A stretch of DNA of 64,000 nt, taken from positions 26,961,354 to 27,025,353 of the forward strand of contig OZ234494.1 of assembly GCA_965153455.1 (NCBI GenBank), in the 5' to 3' direction. Positions within the stretch are counted from its first letter, which is position 1. Every line of letters begins with the position of its first letter. This document shows positions 35,991 to 48,760 of this stretch, in pieces. Under the pieces are notes generated by a model. That model did no database searches, was not told the DNA's origin, and saw only the letters and a list, made by a program, of their open reading frames with translations. The translations under genes and the position numbers were made by a program. Origin of the DNA: Sphagnum compactum (Eukaryota; Bryophyta; Sphagnopsida; Sphagnales).

Positions 35991-36485
35991 AAAGAAAAAA
36001 TTAACAAATACAAGTTCATGTTTTGACTCCATTGTGTACGTATTGTCACATGTGATTAAAATGCGACAAACTTGGTCAATATTGAAGGCAAATGATGTGC
36101 TGCCACACATCTCAATATTTAATTATTTAAAATACATACTATTATTATTTTGAAATAATTTGGGATGTTCAATTCACATGTTTGGATTATTTACATTATA
36201 ACATGTGGTCCAATGTAAATATGTCATGTGGCACCTTAAAATGAATTTAATACAAAATACTAAGATTATGTTGGTAGGTACTTAGGTAAATACATAAGTA
36301 GGTGTTTACAAACTTAGGTTACATACCTACTTACCTACTTAGGTGAAAAGGTAGGTAAGTAGGTTTCCTTTCCTGTGTTAAATATTTATTCATATAAGTA
36401 GGTATTTATATAGGTCAACCTAGGTGGGTAGGTCAAACTAAACACCTACTTAATTAGATAAATAAGTAGGTTGGGGAGTTAAGTA

Positions 36486-39400
36486 GTTTAAAATTATGTT
36501 TAATTTTTTTATTTTTTTTGAATTAAACCTTTTGATTGCCTCATCCCATTTGCACACATTTTTTCAATGTGAAATTAGATGACCACACCCCTTGTTTATA
36601 TAATGTTCAAACTAGGAATGAAAAACAAACAATATGACATAACAAATCCCTAAAATTCTTTTCATGCTTTTTGTTCTTAATTTTTAGATTTTTAAACAAT
36701 TCAAGTACAATTCACTAGATAATTAGATAATCATTTAATTAATAATGATTAAATTTAACATATATTTAAAATATAAACTATACACTACAAATATTAAGTA
36801 TTCATTATCAACTATTTCAATAACTAATAACTTCTTAATATTTAACTAAGTAGTTATTTAGTTATTCACAAGTTGTCAATACATAAATAATTAAAATATT
36901 TTAAAATATTTCCTTACTTTTCAAAATCTGGTTAAATTATAGATAATATACTTAATGTAAAAATAATAAATATTATCCTAAAACTACTTATCATAAATAA
37001 TTATTTTCAAATTAAAAATAGTGAAACAATAATTGCTATAGAAAATAAATTCCTACACAAATTATTTACTTTAAATGTAATGTTAAAATAATTACTATAA
37101 TTATTATATAACTACATTTATTATTGTAAAAATTGCTGTTGGTCAAGTAGTTTTCTTTTTCAATTGGTAATTAATAACTATAAATTTAATAATTTGTTGA
37201 ACATATATTAATATTTTTAATTATTGTAATATTACTATAAAAATATTTATCATAGATAAGTAAATAAAAATTTTAAGAAATAAAAAAAGAATTACTGTAT
37301 AATAATTCTTACAATTACAATCATTACAATAATTTTTTCAACTACATTATAAATTTACCAAAATCTCAATTCAGATTTAAAGTTATAAATTACAAATTGT
37401 GGATAATTATGTTCAATTAGAAAATAATTATGAATATAATATAATAAATTCTTATCCAAAGTAATTACATTGAATTTAAAGTAAGGTAACATTAATGACA
37501 ATAATTGATTTATTTTACTATAAGAATATAAATTATGTAATATAAAAATCTAAGTTGTAACAATAACTATTTAATATAACCTTGAATTCATAAATATAAT
37601 CGTTTGTAATTATTTATAAAAGTGATATATTATGCACAAGTAGATATAAGAACTAAATCTATAAATTATAAATTACAGATTATTATAATAAAGTTTAACT
37701 ACAAGTTTATTGTGCAAGTACTGTAATTCTAACTTACAAATAAATGAAGTAATTTTAACGATTTTATGTTACTATAAAATAATAATTATGAATATAAAAT
37801 ATTACATGTTTGTATTAAAAGTTTACTATAAATAAGTAAATAATGAGTAATACATAAAATTATTTAGTGTATCTTTGTTTTTGAATATAATAATTACATC
37901 AACTTTTGTTATTATTCTAAGATTATTCAAAAAATTTGAAATAAAAATCTCAATTACAGGACAATGATAACTTCTCAATTATGGATACGAAATGTAGTCA
38001 TTATCATTAAAATATAATGTTTTATGATTAGCAACTATCATTTTAAGTAATCTGAAAATTTATGTTGTACTCATATTTGTTCATTGAAAATAACCAGTAA
38101 TAAATAATAAGTAAAATAATTTATTGTAATTACGTTAAATTTTCAGTAAAATATTCTAAAATTTTAGGATGTAGTAACAATTATATATTGTAAGTACATA
38201 ACTAAATATTCTAGTATACTGGAAAGTAATTCTTACAATTAATAGTAGCAATATTTTAATTTTTAAAATATTTTAAAAATTAAAATTATGAATAATTAAG
38301 TTGAATTATAAATTATGTGTCTAATATAAATAATGTGTCGGTAAAAAAGAAAAATTGATTTTATAATAATCGTACATTAATTGCAGTAATTTTATTTTTA
38401 TTAAAAAATATAAAAATATTTTGTATAATAATCTGTGTTGGAATATATTTAATTTATTTGAAATTGTAAGTAATTTAATGTAATGAAATTAGTATAATTG
38501 CAATAATCATATCAATGACTTACATTAAAAATACTATGAAATTTTTGAATACTAATTTGAAATATAAATTAAAAGTTATGATCATTAAGTTTAGTTGTAA
38601 ATCAAATAATTATTCTAATTAATGTATATAGACATATGTTGACTTCAACTAAGCATAGTTTCATTTGCGACTAATGGGACTTTAGATGGCTATTCTTAGA
38701 TGATAAATTAAAACTATATATAGAGGTAAAACAATTTAGTCGTAGATGAGTCGTAAGCTAATTGTAAGTGATTTAGATGATGTTAGCGTGATGTTACACT
38801 AGTTGCAAAATGCAAAAATGTAGTTGCAAAACCAAATAATTATAGGTAATTGTAAATGTGTTGGTCACATATTGGCCTTTTTCTTCTAATGCATTAATAA
38901 TTATAACCATTGTTTAATTTTGTGTATTTCAGATTGTTAAAAAAAAACTAAAAATGGACATATTTTCATACAATGTTATTGTCAATATGTTGGTATACAT
39001 ATCCAAAAAATTTAGAATCATACCAATGAATAAAAAACACATAAAACACAATTTTAATTATTTTTAAATAACATAATTTTGCAAATTTAAAATATAGAAG
39101 TTAACAAGATAGTATTAAAAAAAATTAGATTAAAGAAAAAGTAAAATGATGGATTGAAAATATTTCAAAAATATTCTTTAAAAAAAATTTGAAAAAAACA
39201 TAGGTTTCATGGTGTGGGTGCATGCAACTTCTACTAGGTTGAATGGACCCTTCATATCGACTTTTCAACATATTAGCCTAGTCCTTCTGTCATGTGTTAA
39301 TGTTTAATTCCAAGATTAAATCTAGCTTCATTAAACTTGATCCTAATTAATTAAGGTAATCTAATTTAGCAAGTAATTTAGTTGCGATTAATTCCAACGT

Positions 39401-42325
39401 GAATAGGTTTAGGGTTGCGACTAGTTGCAACTAGTTCCAATGTGAATAACAATTTTCATACCAATAGAACAAAACTTATTGAATTTATACAATATTTGTC
39501 TATGAAAATTAGTTCAATTTTGAAAAATGATTTTGCTATAATAATTTTAAGATGACACCCACTTCAACCCAAACAATATTAAGCTTAGTGACCTTATAGG
39601 AGGTTTAGTTTATACTTGGCCATTACCACAAAGGTTTGAGCTAATTTTAATGCAATCACAATGAAAATAATCATGATGTTGCCCATTATATGGTCTAACA
39701 AAAAATTTCCTTTGTCATGAACACAATTGGTTTTAATAAATTGTGATTTTATTGATTTCATGTATGAATAGTAATATTTTTCTATTTTTTGAGACATTTA
39801 AAATACTCTATTTTATTGTAAATATAATATAACACATACCAAAATCACTTCTAGATTTAAGGTCATGTCATAAAAGTTGAATGCTTACTATTTTAAATAT
39901 TATGAAGATTAAAAAGATCATTAAACAACATCATTACACTTGATAATTTGATGTAGGAACATTTATTGTCATCTTACATTATAAAGTTTTTGATGTTTTA
40001 ATTTATACATAAAAGCATTTTTTTAATATATCAAAATTAACAAATTCGAATTTACTTTGAAGAGGCACATTTGAGGCATAATAATCTAATTTAATATGTT
40101 AAAAAATTAGCACCTAAATTATTGGATTCATGTTAAATTTATAAAATTTCAGAACAATGTCCATATCTTCATACCATTTCACCAAGTGTTATTTGTGAAC
40201 ATAGTTTCATCTTGCTTTGAATAAAAAACTTGACAAGTCATACCTTTTCGTTAAATATCTTGATATACATCCTCTTAAATTTTGATATATCAATTACAAC
40301 AAATTTTCCAAAGTTTGATTCTTAAAAAATGAGGGAAAAATAACCATTAACCCTTTAGAAGCATGGGTATTGACCATTTTATAAAACATCGAAATTTTTG
40401 AGAGTGTCTTTAAAGGGCACCTTACATCAATCAATAACCCTCCTAGAAAAAAAAAAAAGATATTAACAATAGGAAAGAGACTATGCCTATTGATAGGCAT
40501 ATCCACTCTTCAAAAGTAGTTGTAAATCCCCACCCACTTCTCATGGCTCATGGTCTATGTATGTTTATGTATAGAGGATCGACATGGCAATAAGGTATTC
40601 GCTCAGTGGAAAGCATGGGAAACAAACAATAATTCCTATTCATCATGGTTTACATATGGTTATGTATAGAGAAATGGTAGGGCAATAAGGTATTTGCTTG
40701 GTGGAAGGCATGGGAAACAAACAATAACATGAGTTCCTTATGTCGTTGAACAAATGAATATTCTACCTTTCCCCTACATGAATAAAGGACGCAAGGAATG
40801 TGCCAAAACCTTGCTATTAATTGGAGGAACATTGCATGTAAGCAATCCAACCCTTTAAAACCTTATCTTCTTGCAAAATGAAACCAAGTGAGTTAATCAA
40901 TATTCTATGTATATTTTTGTAGTGTAATGGATGAAACCATAAAGATTATCTCATGCATGTGTCAAAAATAATCAATTAACATTGGATGGGTGTCACCTTG
41001 GGTACATCAAACAATTGGAAAAAACCAATCATTCATTTTGTTTGCAATGTTAAATTGAAGGGTTTAAGTTCATGTGTTCTTGTGAATTTCACCCAAATTG
41101 ACACCCTTTTGCGAGAACTAGCATAAGAATTGTACCCTGGAGGGTGAAAGCATGGTAAAGTACACAATTAAATGTCCTTGAGTTAGAATGGAATAAAAAA
41201 TAGATCGTTTTGATCAAAAACAAAAGAAAGTAGATTTAGATTTTGTTGAAATTTCATTTTGAAACCATGGTGCTTTTTATTGGGTTTATATTAAGTTGAA
41301 TACAAAATTTAAGAAATTTTGGAATAACAAATGTAATGAACAAACACTTTTGAATTTGATTGGTCAATATGGTGTTCAAAATTACTTTTTCATTAGAAAT
41401 TTTAATGAATTATGCATAAATGTCATATAGTTTGAAATTAATAGAGTTGGATTTGTTTTCTTTTGAAATTGTATTCACATTCAAATTCTTTTCAATATGT
41501 CATAAAAGGGGCATTTGTGGCAACTTCCATTCAACAATGATTAATTATTATTCCTTTCATGAAATTCTCACCATTTTTCTTTTGTTTTGAATCATATGTA
41601 TGTTAACTATTTGAACAAACTCAATGGAAGCAAGGAGAATTTTACATCTTTGAGAAGATTAATCAAAAGGGTGGAATTTTTCCAACGTTTCATAACTTAC
41701 TATTCAAGGACTTAAAAACCAAAACAAAAATTGGAACTAGCAATTTATTGCATGTAGAGTTTACCTTTTATGGTATGTTCAAACTTGAAACAAAAAATTT
41801 GTTGGAACTACATTTACATGCCTATTTTTTTTAATGAAACATGGCAATCTATCATATGCCCATAGTATTTAAAATGTCATTCAAATGATGGGTAAGGTTG
41901 AAAATATAATTGTGCAATCATTGACATTCAAAACTTGATTGGAAAAATCCATAAAAATAACTCACCTTATTTACGAGGGCATTAAGACGCATTGAAGATT
42001 ACATGTTGGAGTTTTTCTTTTTGAAATTTCGGGTTAAATGCAATGTGAAGCATGAAACCAACTGATTAATTCATATAATATTATCAAACTATGCAAAATG
42101 ATTGAAATGCTTTTAATTCACATTAGAACAATATGAACTCCGAACAAATTAAATGTGTACAAACACAGGTATTTGATATCATAAGAAGTGTTTCACATAA
42201 CAATACATCACAATAATTTTTAAACCTTGTTTATTTCGAATCACATCCGAAACAACAATGTTGACGATGTATCAGTGTTGTGGGTATTATGTAAAAATTC
42301 ATCACAAAAATGAGCAAAATTACTT
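36486..42325. repeat. AT-rich segmental repeat, copy D (most complete)
   Basis: The longest version of the repeat also present at 2680-8985, 8986-12427 and 22386-24737. The core 36900-38600 is extremely AT-rich with many TAATTAT/ATAATTA words. From 38620 it is less AT-rich and carries short GTTGCAAAA/TAGTCGTA motifs. It ends in the 3' flank of membrane-protein copy 3. No convincing gene. Confidence 0.75.
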
Positions 42326-43633
42326 TTAACCTAGGAAAGGTAAGCTATGTATGACAAAAGGGGTGCGCCTATCAAACTTGTTGGTCTGCCAATTCAGTAT
42401 GGTGGCCACAATGGATACGACTATCCCACCAAAACTAATCATCACACTCCCAAGGCGTAACAAAACACCCCATGTTGATGAAAGCCGATTGCTCCCTAAG
42501 TGCAGAAGAAGTATTTGGGGGTAAATAGAAACCGCAAAGAGGATGGGTCCGATTGCATACGAACTTATATATATCGTGAATGCCATCACCGCGTTCCCCA
42601 CCACCAACGTTCCCGCTATCGCCGGAATTCCACATTTTAGGTCATCCACATCTGACCATCGAGCTAATCTACATTTATCGGAGATTTCTGTTTCTTGTGT
42701 AGGGTTCAAGTATATGACAAGAGGAATTTGACAAATCACTCCCACACTATGAACAAGAGAATGAACAATGACCAACATGCTAAAAGCAAACCCTATGGCT
42801 TCTATAGGACTCACTGGCAAATGATGAATTGCTCTATAAACAATAGATGTAACATATCCTACTGCCTGGACCAAAATTATAAGTGTTGCTGTACCACTCC
42901 TACCATCTACAAACCAAAGTTGCTTATAATTAGGAAGGATACTACTAGTTTCCAATAATGCCAATTTCCCTGCTTCATTTAGTACCATCAAGTGTGAATT
43001 TTCAGCCGTCTTATGCCCAAGGGTCAAAGCATCGGCCATATTATCCTCCTTTACGGGACTAGCGTGTCTATCGATATGTGAAGGTGGTAGCGTGCTTGCA
43101 GAACTCATTCCTAGAACGATGTAGGTATTTGCTACTATTCTTGTACGCTTCAAGAAACCTCGTGGTTGGTTGATCCCAAACAATATAACAAGGATGTCGT
43201 CTATGACCCTCCTTAACTTATTAGACATAGACATTGTATCAGGTCCTAGTTCAGGATCGGTTGAACTTCTAAGGATTTGGCGAAACCTCAAGGTCATGAA
43301 TATCTGGTTTGAAATCAGACTAATTGCAAACATTGGAGCCACTGGTCCAATTAAAAAGAAGGCCGCCAACCTGTTGCTCAAAGAACGCCGCTCAGACCAC
43401 AACGAGGTGGCTGCTTTAGAGGCAGGCCATGCATCGGCCATCAAGCTGAAGAACGCGAAAGCGGCACCCCACAGCGTGGTCGCGAGCGGTCGTGAACACA
43501 AGGATGACGAGGATGATGATGCAGACGGGGACGACGCCGATGGCTCGGGTGCTAACTGACGAGCAGCTAGAAAAGTGTACAAACAAATAAACGCAATGAC
43601 GCCTCGGAGCAGCCACCTCGCTGTCGACTCCAT
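42326..43633 (-). CDS. Serine-rich multi-pass membrane protein, family copy 3 (unknown function)
   Basis: Intact single-exon frame of 435 codons from the ATG at 43633 (MESTARWLLRG). The open frame extends upstream only through a GTG at 43651. Same plan as copy 1: N-terminal hydrophobic anchor, serine run, GINQPRGF and ADALTLGHKTA motifs, paired mid hydrophobic segments around HHLPVSPIEAIG, and C-terminal segments ending ILNWQTNKF...LPFLG. It differs from copies 1 and 2 mainly around the last loop, where EWHV...ISWLDAIG is replaced by a shorter TIYISSYAIGP stretch. The promoter has an intact TATA box. Probably a membrane protein of the secretory pathway; function unknown. Of the three, copy 3 has both an intact frame and an intact TATA. 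Confidence 0.8.
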   Translation of the reverse strand: MESTARWLLRGVIAFICLYTFLAARQLAPEPSASSPSASSSSSSLCSRPLATTLWGAAFAFFSLMADAWPASKAATSLWSERRSLSNRLAAFFLIGPVAPMFAISLISNQIFMTLRFRQILRSSTDPELGPDTMSMSNKLRRVIDDILVILFGINQPRGFLKRTRIVANTYIVLGMSSASTLPPSHIDRHASPVKEDNMADALTLGHKTAENSHLMVLNEAGKLALLETSSILPNYKQLWFVDGRSGTATLIILVQAVGYVTSIVYRAIHHLPVSPIEAIGFAFSMLVIVHSLVHSVGVICQIPLVIYLNPTQETEISDKCRLARWSDVDDLKCGIPAIAGTLVVGNAVMAFTIYISSYAIGPILFAVSIYPQILLLHLGSNRLSSTWGVLLRLGSVMISFGGIVVSIVATILNWQTNKFDRRTPFVIHSLPFLG

Positions 43634-44255
43634 GTTATTAGAGCTGATCACCCGGGGATTGCACGTTCATCACCCGGGGATTGCACGAACGTGAAGTCAA
43701 CCCGATTTATAGTCACTGGTCACTCTTCTTGCGCACAATCGACAGCTCCGTTTCTTGTCTTAGTTGAAACAAGCGCAAAGAGTGAGCGAGGACGTCCTCT
43801 CAGCAATGATCTGCACGGAAAAGAAGAATTGAACACCCAGCAATGAACCAGCCCAATTCAATGATCACGCTTTCTCTCTCAGACAAATACAGCTTGCTCC
43901 GTTTCTCGGCTTGAAACAAACGCAAAATTCGAGCAAAGGAGTCCTCTCGGCAATCAGCCAGGAAAAGCAAATACCCAATAATAAGCACTGCTCCTCCTGC
44001 AGTGCAGAGAGCGACTTTCAGTCAGAAAATAGCCGCTTCCTCGAACTTGCCCAAGACAGACTAGGTCGTGAACCGAGGGTGAAGAAGGTACCCGGGGGTT
44101 GCGGTGATGAGGAAGACTTGCCGTGTTTCATCTGGACTACGGTACACCACCGTCGTTGAGCATCAATTTCCGGTCCAACCGCACTGCCTCGTCATGTGCG
44201 CATCTTTCTTTCTCCGGTCCCAAGAGAATTTCCTGGTAATGTGCGCATCTTTCCT
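43634..44255 (-). promoter_or_regulatory. Upstream region of membrane-protein copy 3
   Basis: Matches 26071-26690. A TATA box sits at about 43705-43712 (minus strand CTATAAAT). Unique to this copy, TCACCCGGGGATTGCACG is present twice in tandem (about 43648-43690), which moves the TATA box further from the ATG (about 75 bp, versus 50 bp in copy 2). The GAAACGGAGC motif pair is kept. Confidence 0.6.
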
Positions 44256-46591
44256 AGTCCTCTAAGATGTGCTTATTGGGCCTCAATTCCGGGATTCGAT
44301 CGATCTCCTCTAATACACCTCGCGAAACCAACGACTGTAAGGGATCAGCAATTGGGGACGATGGTCGGAAAGTGTGAGGGATTGAGTGTTCTACGTTCTG
44401 GCCTTCAAGCTAGCGGTCACTTCCCGAGCCCTTGGTAACTCCATCTGAGGCCTACGATGCTGGCTCTTTCTCGCGAATGTTATCACAACACGATTTTGCA
44501 AGTACTTTCTACCAACTTCTTTCTATGAAAGATGGACGGTGATCGACGAAGTGTTCGTGAGGTGCCACAGTCCGTTTCTTTGAGTGCAGGGCGAAACGTT
44601 TTGGCGATTGTTGTTTCCGGCTAACATGGAGATAGCAAGTGGAATCAGGAAGTTCTCGCCTGACTGGCTTTCGGGCTGTAATGAATTCGGATGGGTTTCT
44701 CGAAATCACCAAACTGGTCGCACTCATATGTCATGGACTGCCTGAAGAATGAAGAAAGGAGAATCATCCCACCTGAAGCATCGTTTCTGTTTGCAGGAGA
44801 GCTTTGGTCACAATTTTCTTCTCTTGCTCGAGAATTTTGGCTCTCTGGAGGTGATGCAACACCCTTTCCCCATGTCATTTTTTGAAGAATTCTGTGATAT
44901 TGCAGTGCCTGGATCCCTTTGCAGTTTCAGCTCTTTTGCTGCTCTGAACACAAGCTCTTACAGCTGGTTGCATCAAAAAATTCCAACGTATATAATTCCT
45001 CTCATGCTGGGATGCAACATTGTAAATTAGGGTTTGCCTGTTCTTACGATGTCAGTACAGAAAAAGTGGCTCTCATACTGATCATTGGATGAGGAAAACT
45101 TGATGAAAGCAAAATTTCGAGTTATTGGGTTTACATTTTGCTCTGATTGAAACTCTTGTGGGGACATTTCAGACATTGTGTTTCCATGAACCTTAAGCAC
45201 CACCATCCGCATTTTCTCAATCTATTTGCATGCCTTAATGACAATGACCGGAAGCTGGTACTTGGAGAGACTAACCTCTGCACTGGAGGTCATTCTCCTT
45301 GTGAGAAACAGGGACTGAGAGATTCTCAAGATGAGAGACAGCCTGTTCATTTTCAACCTAAATTTCTTCACTGTGATTGCAAAGTGCTAGTCTACAGTTC
45401 CAGGAAGGCACCAACAAACAGACAGTTTGTGGAATGCTGGGGAAGGCAACTAAACTCAAGCAGCCTCCTGGTGTAACATAAATTACTACTCTGCCTTTCT
45501 CAGTTTGGCATCTGAAGTTACGCAGGATTGGCAGCCAAGGTATTGATGTTAAGCTGTGAAGATCAGCTAACAATTGCAACTTGTGATCTCTGTAATATAC
45601 GATCTATCCAACTCAAATGAAGGCAGCCTTGCTGATGATAGTTCACAATCATTCTCAGAATATGACTTTTGCATCATATGAAATCTGGCACGAAACATAT
45701 CTGAAACATGCGCACTTTGCAATTTTAGAAGTTGAATTGGTTTGATTAATGGCAATTTACCTCTTATATATGTAGCTGTTTCCACCAAGTTCAACCTTAG
45801 GATACTCATTACTATGTGTCATATCTGTCAACAAGCCCACCCAAAAAATTCTGGCTCGTCAAGCACATTTTATATGTGGCTCAGGCGTTAGTAGAAAATG
45901 TGTGATTAACATGGTGAACTTTTTCTATCAGTTTGCAAGAGTTGCATTGCACTTTCTTTGAAGGAGCACTATAGATTGCGTACTCATTGCACTGTCTGGT
46001 ATTGTGATGCCTATCTTTGTTTGGATGAGGTCTGAGGCAACAACTGCACTCAGGGTATTTCAAATATGGTATTGTGGTGGGGATCTTTGTTTGTCTACAG
46101 GTGCTGAGTCAAGTGCACTTATGAAAATCTTCTGCATTCTTCATGGTTGAGGTAGGGTATTTGCCAAGCCTGATCTCTTTCCATATTACCTATACAGGTT
46201 TTTGTCACTGTTAGTGTAGGAAAACCTGATTTCTTTTACAAAAACCCATGGTGGTTTTTGTTGATGCCCTAAACCCAAATTCCTTCCTTCCTGCATACTG
46301 TGAGCACACATCACAGTGTCTGCCTCAGAAATGCATCTGCCAGCAACTTTGATCATACAAGGGACCATGAATGTTAAGCCTGTCATTTGACAAGAACAGG
46401 TATGTGAACATTGTGAGTAGGGTTGCCTACTAATTGTACTGGAGACTATTTCTCCACCATAGATATGACATTCTCCCAGCGGGACTGCCAAATTGTATGG
46501 CATGTGCAAAAAACAACTCCTGGACAGAAACTGTCTGGGGAACCAGGGAATTTCTGGACATTTATGAGATAGGTGTTTTTCAAGAGAAAAA
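44256..46591. other. Mixed-composition DNA without a confident gene
   Basis: Not part of the duplication and not AT-rich. Short open frames occur on both strands, for example 44627-44743 plus (MEIASGIRKFSPDWL...) and 46186-46617 minus, but no domain or splice pattern could be confirmed. It could hold introns or UTRs of an undetected gene. Confidence 0.4.
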
Positions 46592-46770
46592 ATGGCTGGG
46601 GAAGTTTCAGTACTCAAGCTTTTGGAACCACAAAAAGTTCTGGGTTTGGAAATGGCTTTGAAATTAAGACAAAGCTCTTGGTCCTCAGGTGCTTTTACCT
46701 TTGGAGTGGAAAAGAAGGCAAGAGAAGGGATACCAAAACTGCAATGCAGCTAGACATCCTTTGTCCCAAG
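46592..46770 (+). other. Phe-Gly-rich coding relic, nucleoporin-like
   Basis: The plus strand reads SFSTQAFGTTKSSGFGNGF; after one frame change near 46670 it continues SSWSSGAFTFGVEKK. FG and GAFTFG dipeptides in a Ser/Thr-rich setting are typical of FG nucleoporins. Short, frameshifted and without flanking exons, so at best a gene fragment; chance is possible. Confidence 0.2.
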
Positions 46771-48360
46771 AACATGAAGCAAGGAGGAAATTTTGTCCAT
46801 CATTCATATCTGGAGGAATTGCCCACTCTGTAGCCACTGGGTTGGAGATTATTGTATCAACACGAACAACAAATCTTATAATTATCCCTATGTTTTTAAT
46901 CATAAATATTGAGGATTCTGACCTCAAACTATACCTCAATAGATTTTAGACTTTTGAATGTATGGTTTTGTATGTGGTTCAAACTGTTTGTTGCCATTAT
47001 GACAAGTTAGGGAGCAAATCACCATGTGTGTACTAGTTGGCAATTGACACATAGAACATTGAACTTTGTTCCAACAGTTCAATAACACCAATGGAATTTC
47101 TAGTAGCACTGGGTCTCTAACCTTGGTAATGTAATTTGTTGGAATTGATCGTGTTTAGATTTTCAAGAGTTGTGTTTCTACTATGAGTTACTCCTACATA
47201 CACCCTTCTTTTGGTTACACTATTCTATATAACTCAAGTCTAACATACATTTTGCATTAGGAGATTTTGACCTTTCTCTCACAAGCTATCATGGCCTATC
47301 ATAATTGTTTCACAACAAAACAATCCTTTCCACATTCAATTTTGGTTTCATAAAAGAAGGTTCCCTTATTATATTCCACCAAAAATAAAACATCATACTT
47401 TTCCCATTTGCGTATGCTCCCATAAATCCCACTAGATCTTAATTGTTCCTGCCAAGCATTTTGGTAAAAAAATTGTAAAACCCCAATCTTCATTTTTTCA
47501 AAGAAGTTCAAACAAGTGAAAAAAAAACTTTCATATAAAGTTTTGCAATATAAAATTCTCTCTTGGAAATTTTCAAGTTCCCCACATTCAAGCTATGCAA
47601 CTCTTGAAGTTCCCAAAATAATAAATCTTATTTCCCGTTCATTACCAAATCACAAAAAACAAAAATCAAAATATTTTTAAATGCAGAAATCTTAAGGTTG
47701 TGAAGCAAATTTAAGTTAACTTTCAAACTCCCTAAAGACATCCATCATTTCCAAATGTGCCTCTATTTTGAAACATCTAACTAGCTTATTATGTCCAACC
47801 TAATCTTCAATACACACTAAAGGAATTTTCGAGAACTTCAAATCTAAACATAAGGTTTTGCCATCATCCTCCTACACAAAGAAAAATTGTTGAAACTTTG
47901 AAAGAAATGTGCTTAGGTTTCCAAAACTCGAACCCCAATAAACATTTTTTTTTTTTGGCTTAAATCCTCTTTGTTGCACCTTGGTAACCTTCACATTATA
48001 AATTGCATTCAACAAACAACACACACCCAAAGGCTGAAGATTTACTTCATGAAGTATAAACCAACAAATACATAAAGTAGCACTAACATACATCATTACA
48101 AACTCCTTGAAAAAGGACAAACAAAGAAAATCACATGTAACAAACAATAAACACAATATAATACAAAGAAAACATTGACATTATAGTTAAGTTCAACTAA
48201 ACCCTCATGCTTCACATGATCACCAACCAATGAAAGTTTTAACAATTTATGCCCATCTTCATGATGTGTGGCCCTACTTCATTCATTAGATTAAATTTTC
48301 ATCAAACATATTCCAAATGCAATTTGACACCACACCATCTTTCAATCACTAGTAGAAATC
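46771..48360. other. AT-rich intergenic DNA, nothing recognised
   Basis: Only short chance frames are present and no repeat shared with the rest of the window was noticed. The end, CACTAGTAGAAATCG at about 48349, is CACTA-terminus-like. Confidence 0.4.
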
Positions 48361-48369
48361 GTCATTTGC

Positions 48370-48760
48370 AACCAATCATTAGGCAAAGTTAATTTAGTTG
48401 TGATTAAATTAACAAAATGAATTTAACCATGATGGTTAATTAGTCATGGTTATTTAGTCAAAATCAATTTGAACCATGTTTAAATTAACTAAAGTTAATT
48501 TAATCATGCTTAATTTGGTTAAATTAGTTGAGCCATGGTTATTTTAGCAAAATTGATTTAACTATTGTTAAATTAATTAAAAATAATTTAATCATAATTA
48601 ATTTAAACATGGTTAGTTTAAACAAAATTAATTGAGTTATAAATAGTTTAACTTTATGATTAGTTTAGCCCTAATTAATTTAACTAAAGCTAATTCAACC
48701 ATAGTTAATTTAGTCAAGATTTAATTTAAATTTAAATTTAATTCATATGAGTTTTAACTT
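48370..48760. repeat. Degenerate array of TTAATTTAACCATG-like units
   Basis: The same 12-16 base theme (AATTTA, ACCATG, TAATTAA) recurs about twenty times with point changes, on both strands because the unit is nearly palindromic. Non-coding low-complexity DNA. Confidence 0.6.

Larger units (their letters stand above)
32799..36485. repeat. Segmental duplication unit 2, block E (partner 19188-22385)
   Basis: Matches 19188-22385 from AAGTATTTGAAAAATCATG onward. It differs by an extra block at about 33203-33640 and by about 90 extra bases near 33840-33930. As in the partner, it ends in a run of GTAGGT units (about 36270-36480). No gene is seen. At 35849 it has CACTACAAGAAAAA, which looks like a CACTA-transposon end; in the partner this site is decayed (about 21730). 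Confidence 0.8.

Noticed and set aside
43170-43559. 129-codon plus-strand frame
   Set aside because: Antisense shadow of membrane-protein copy 3; the acidic run is the complement of the serine codons.
48349-48365. CACTAGTAGAAATCG as a CACTA transposon end
   Set aside because: No matching opposite terminus or 3-bp duplication found nearby; left as a remark.
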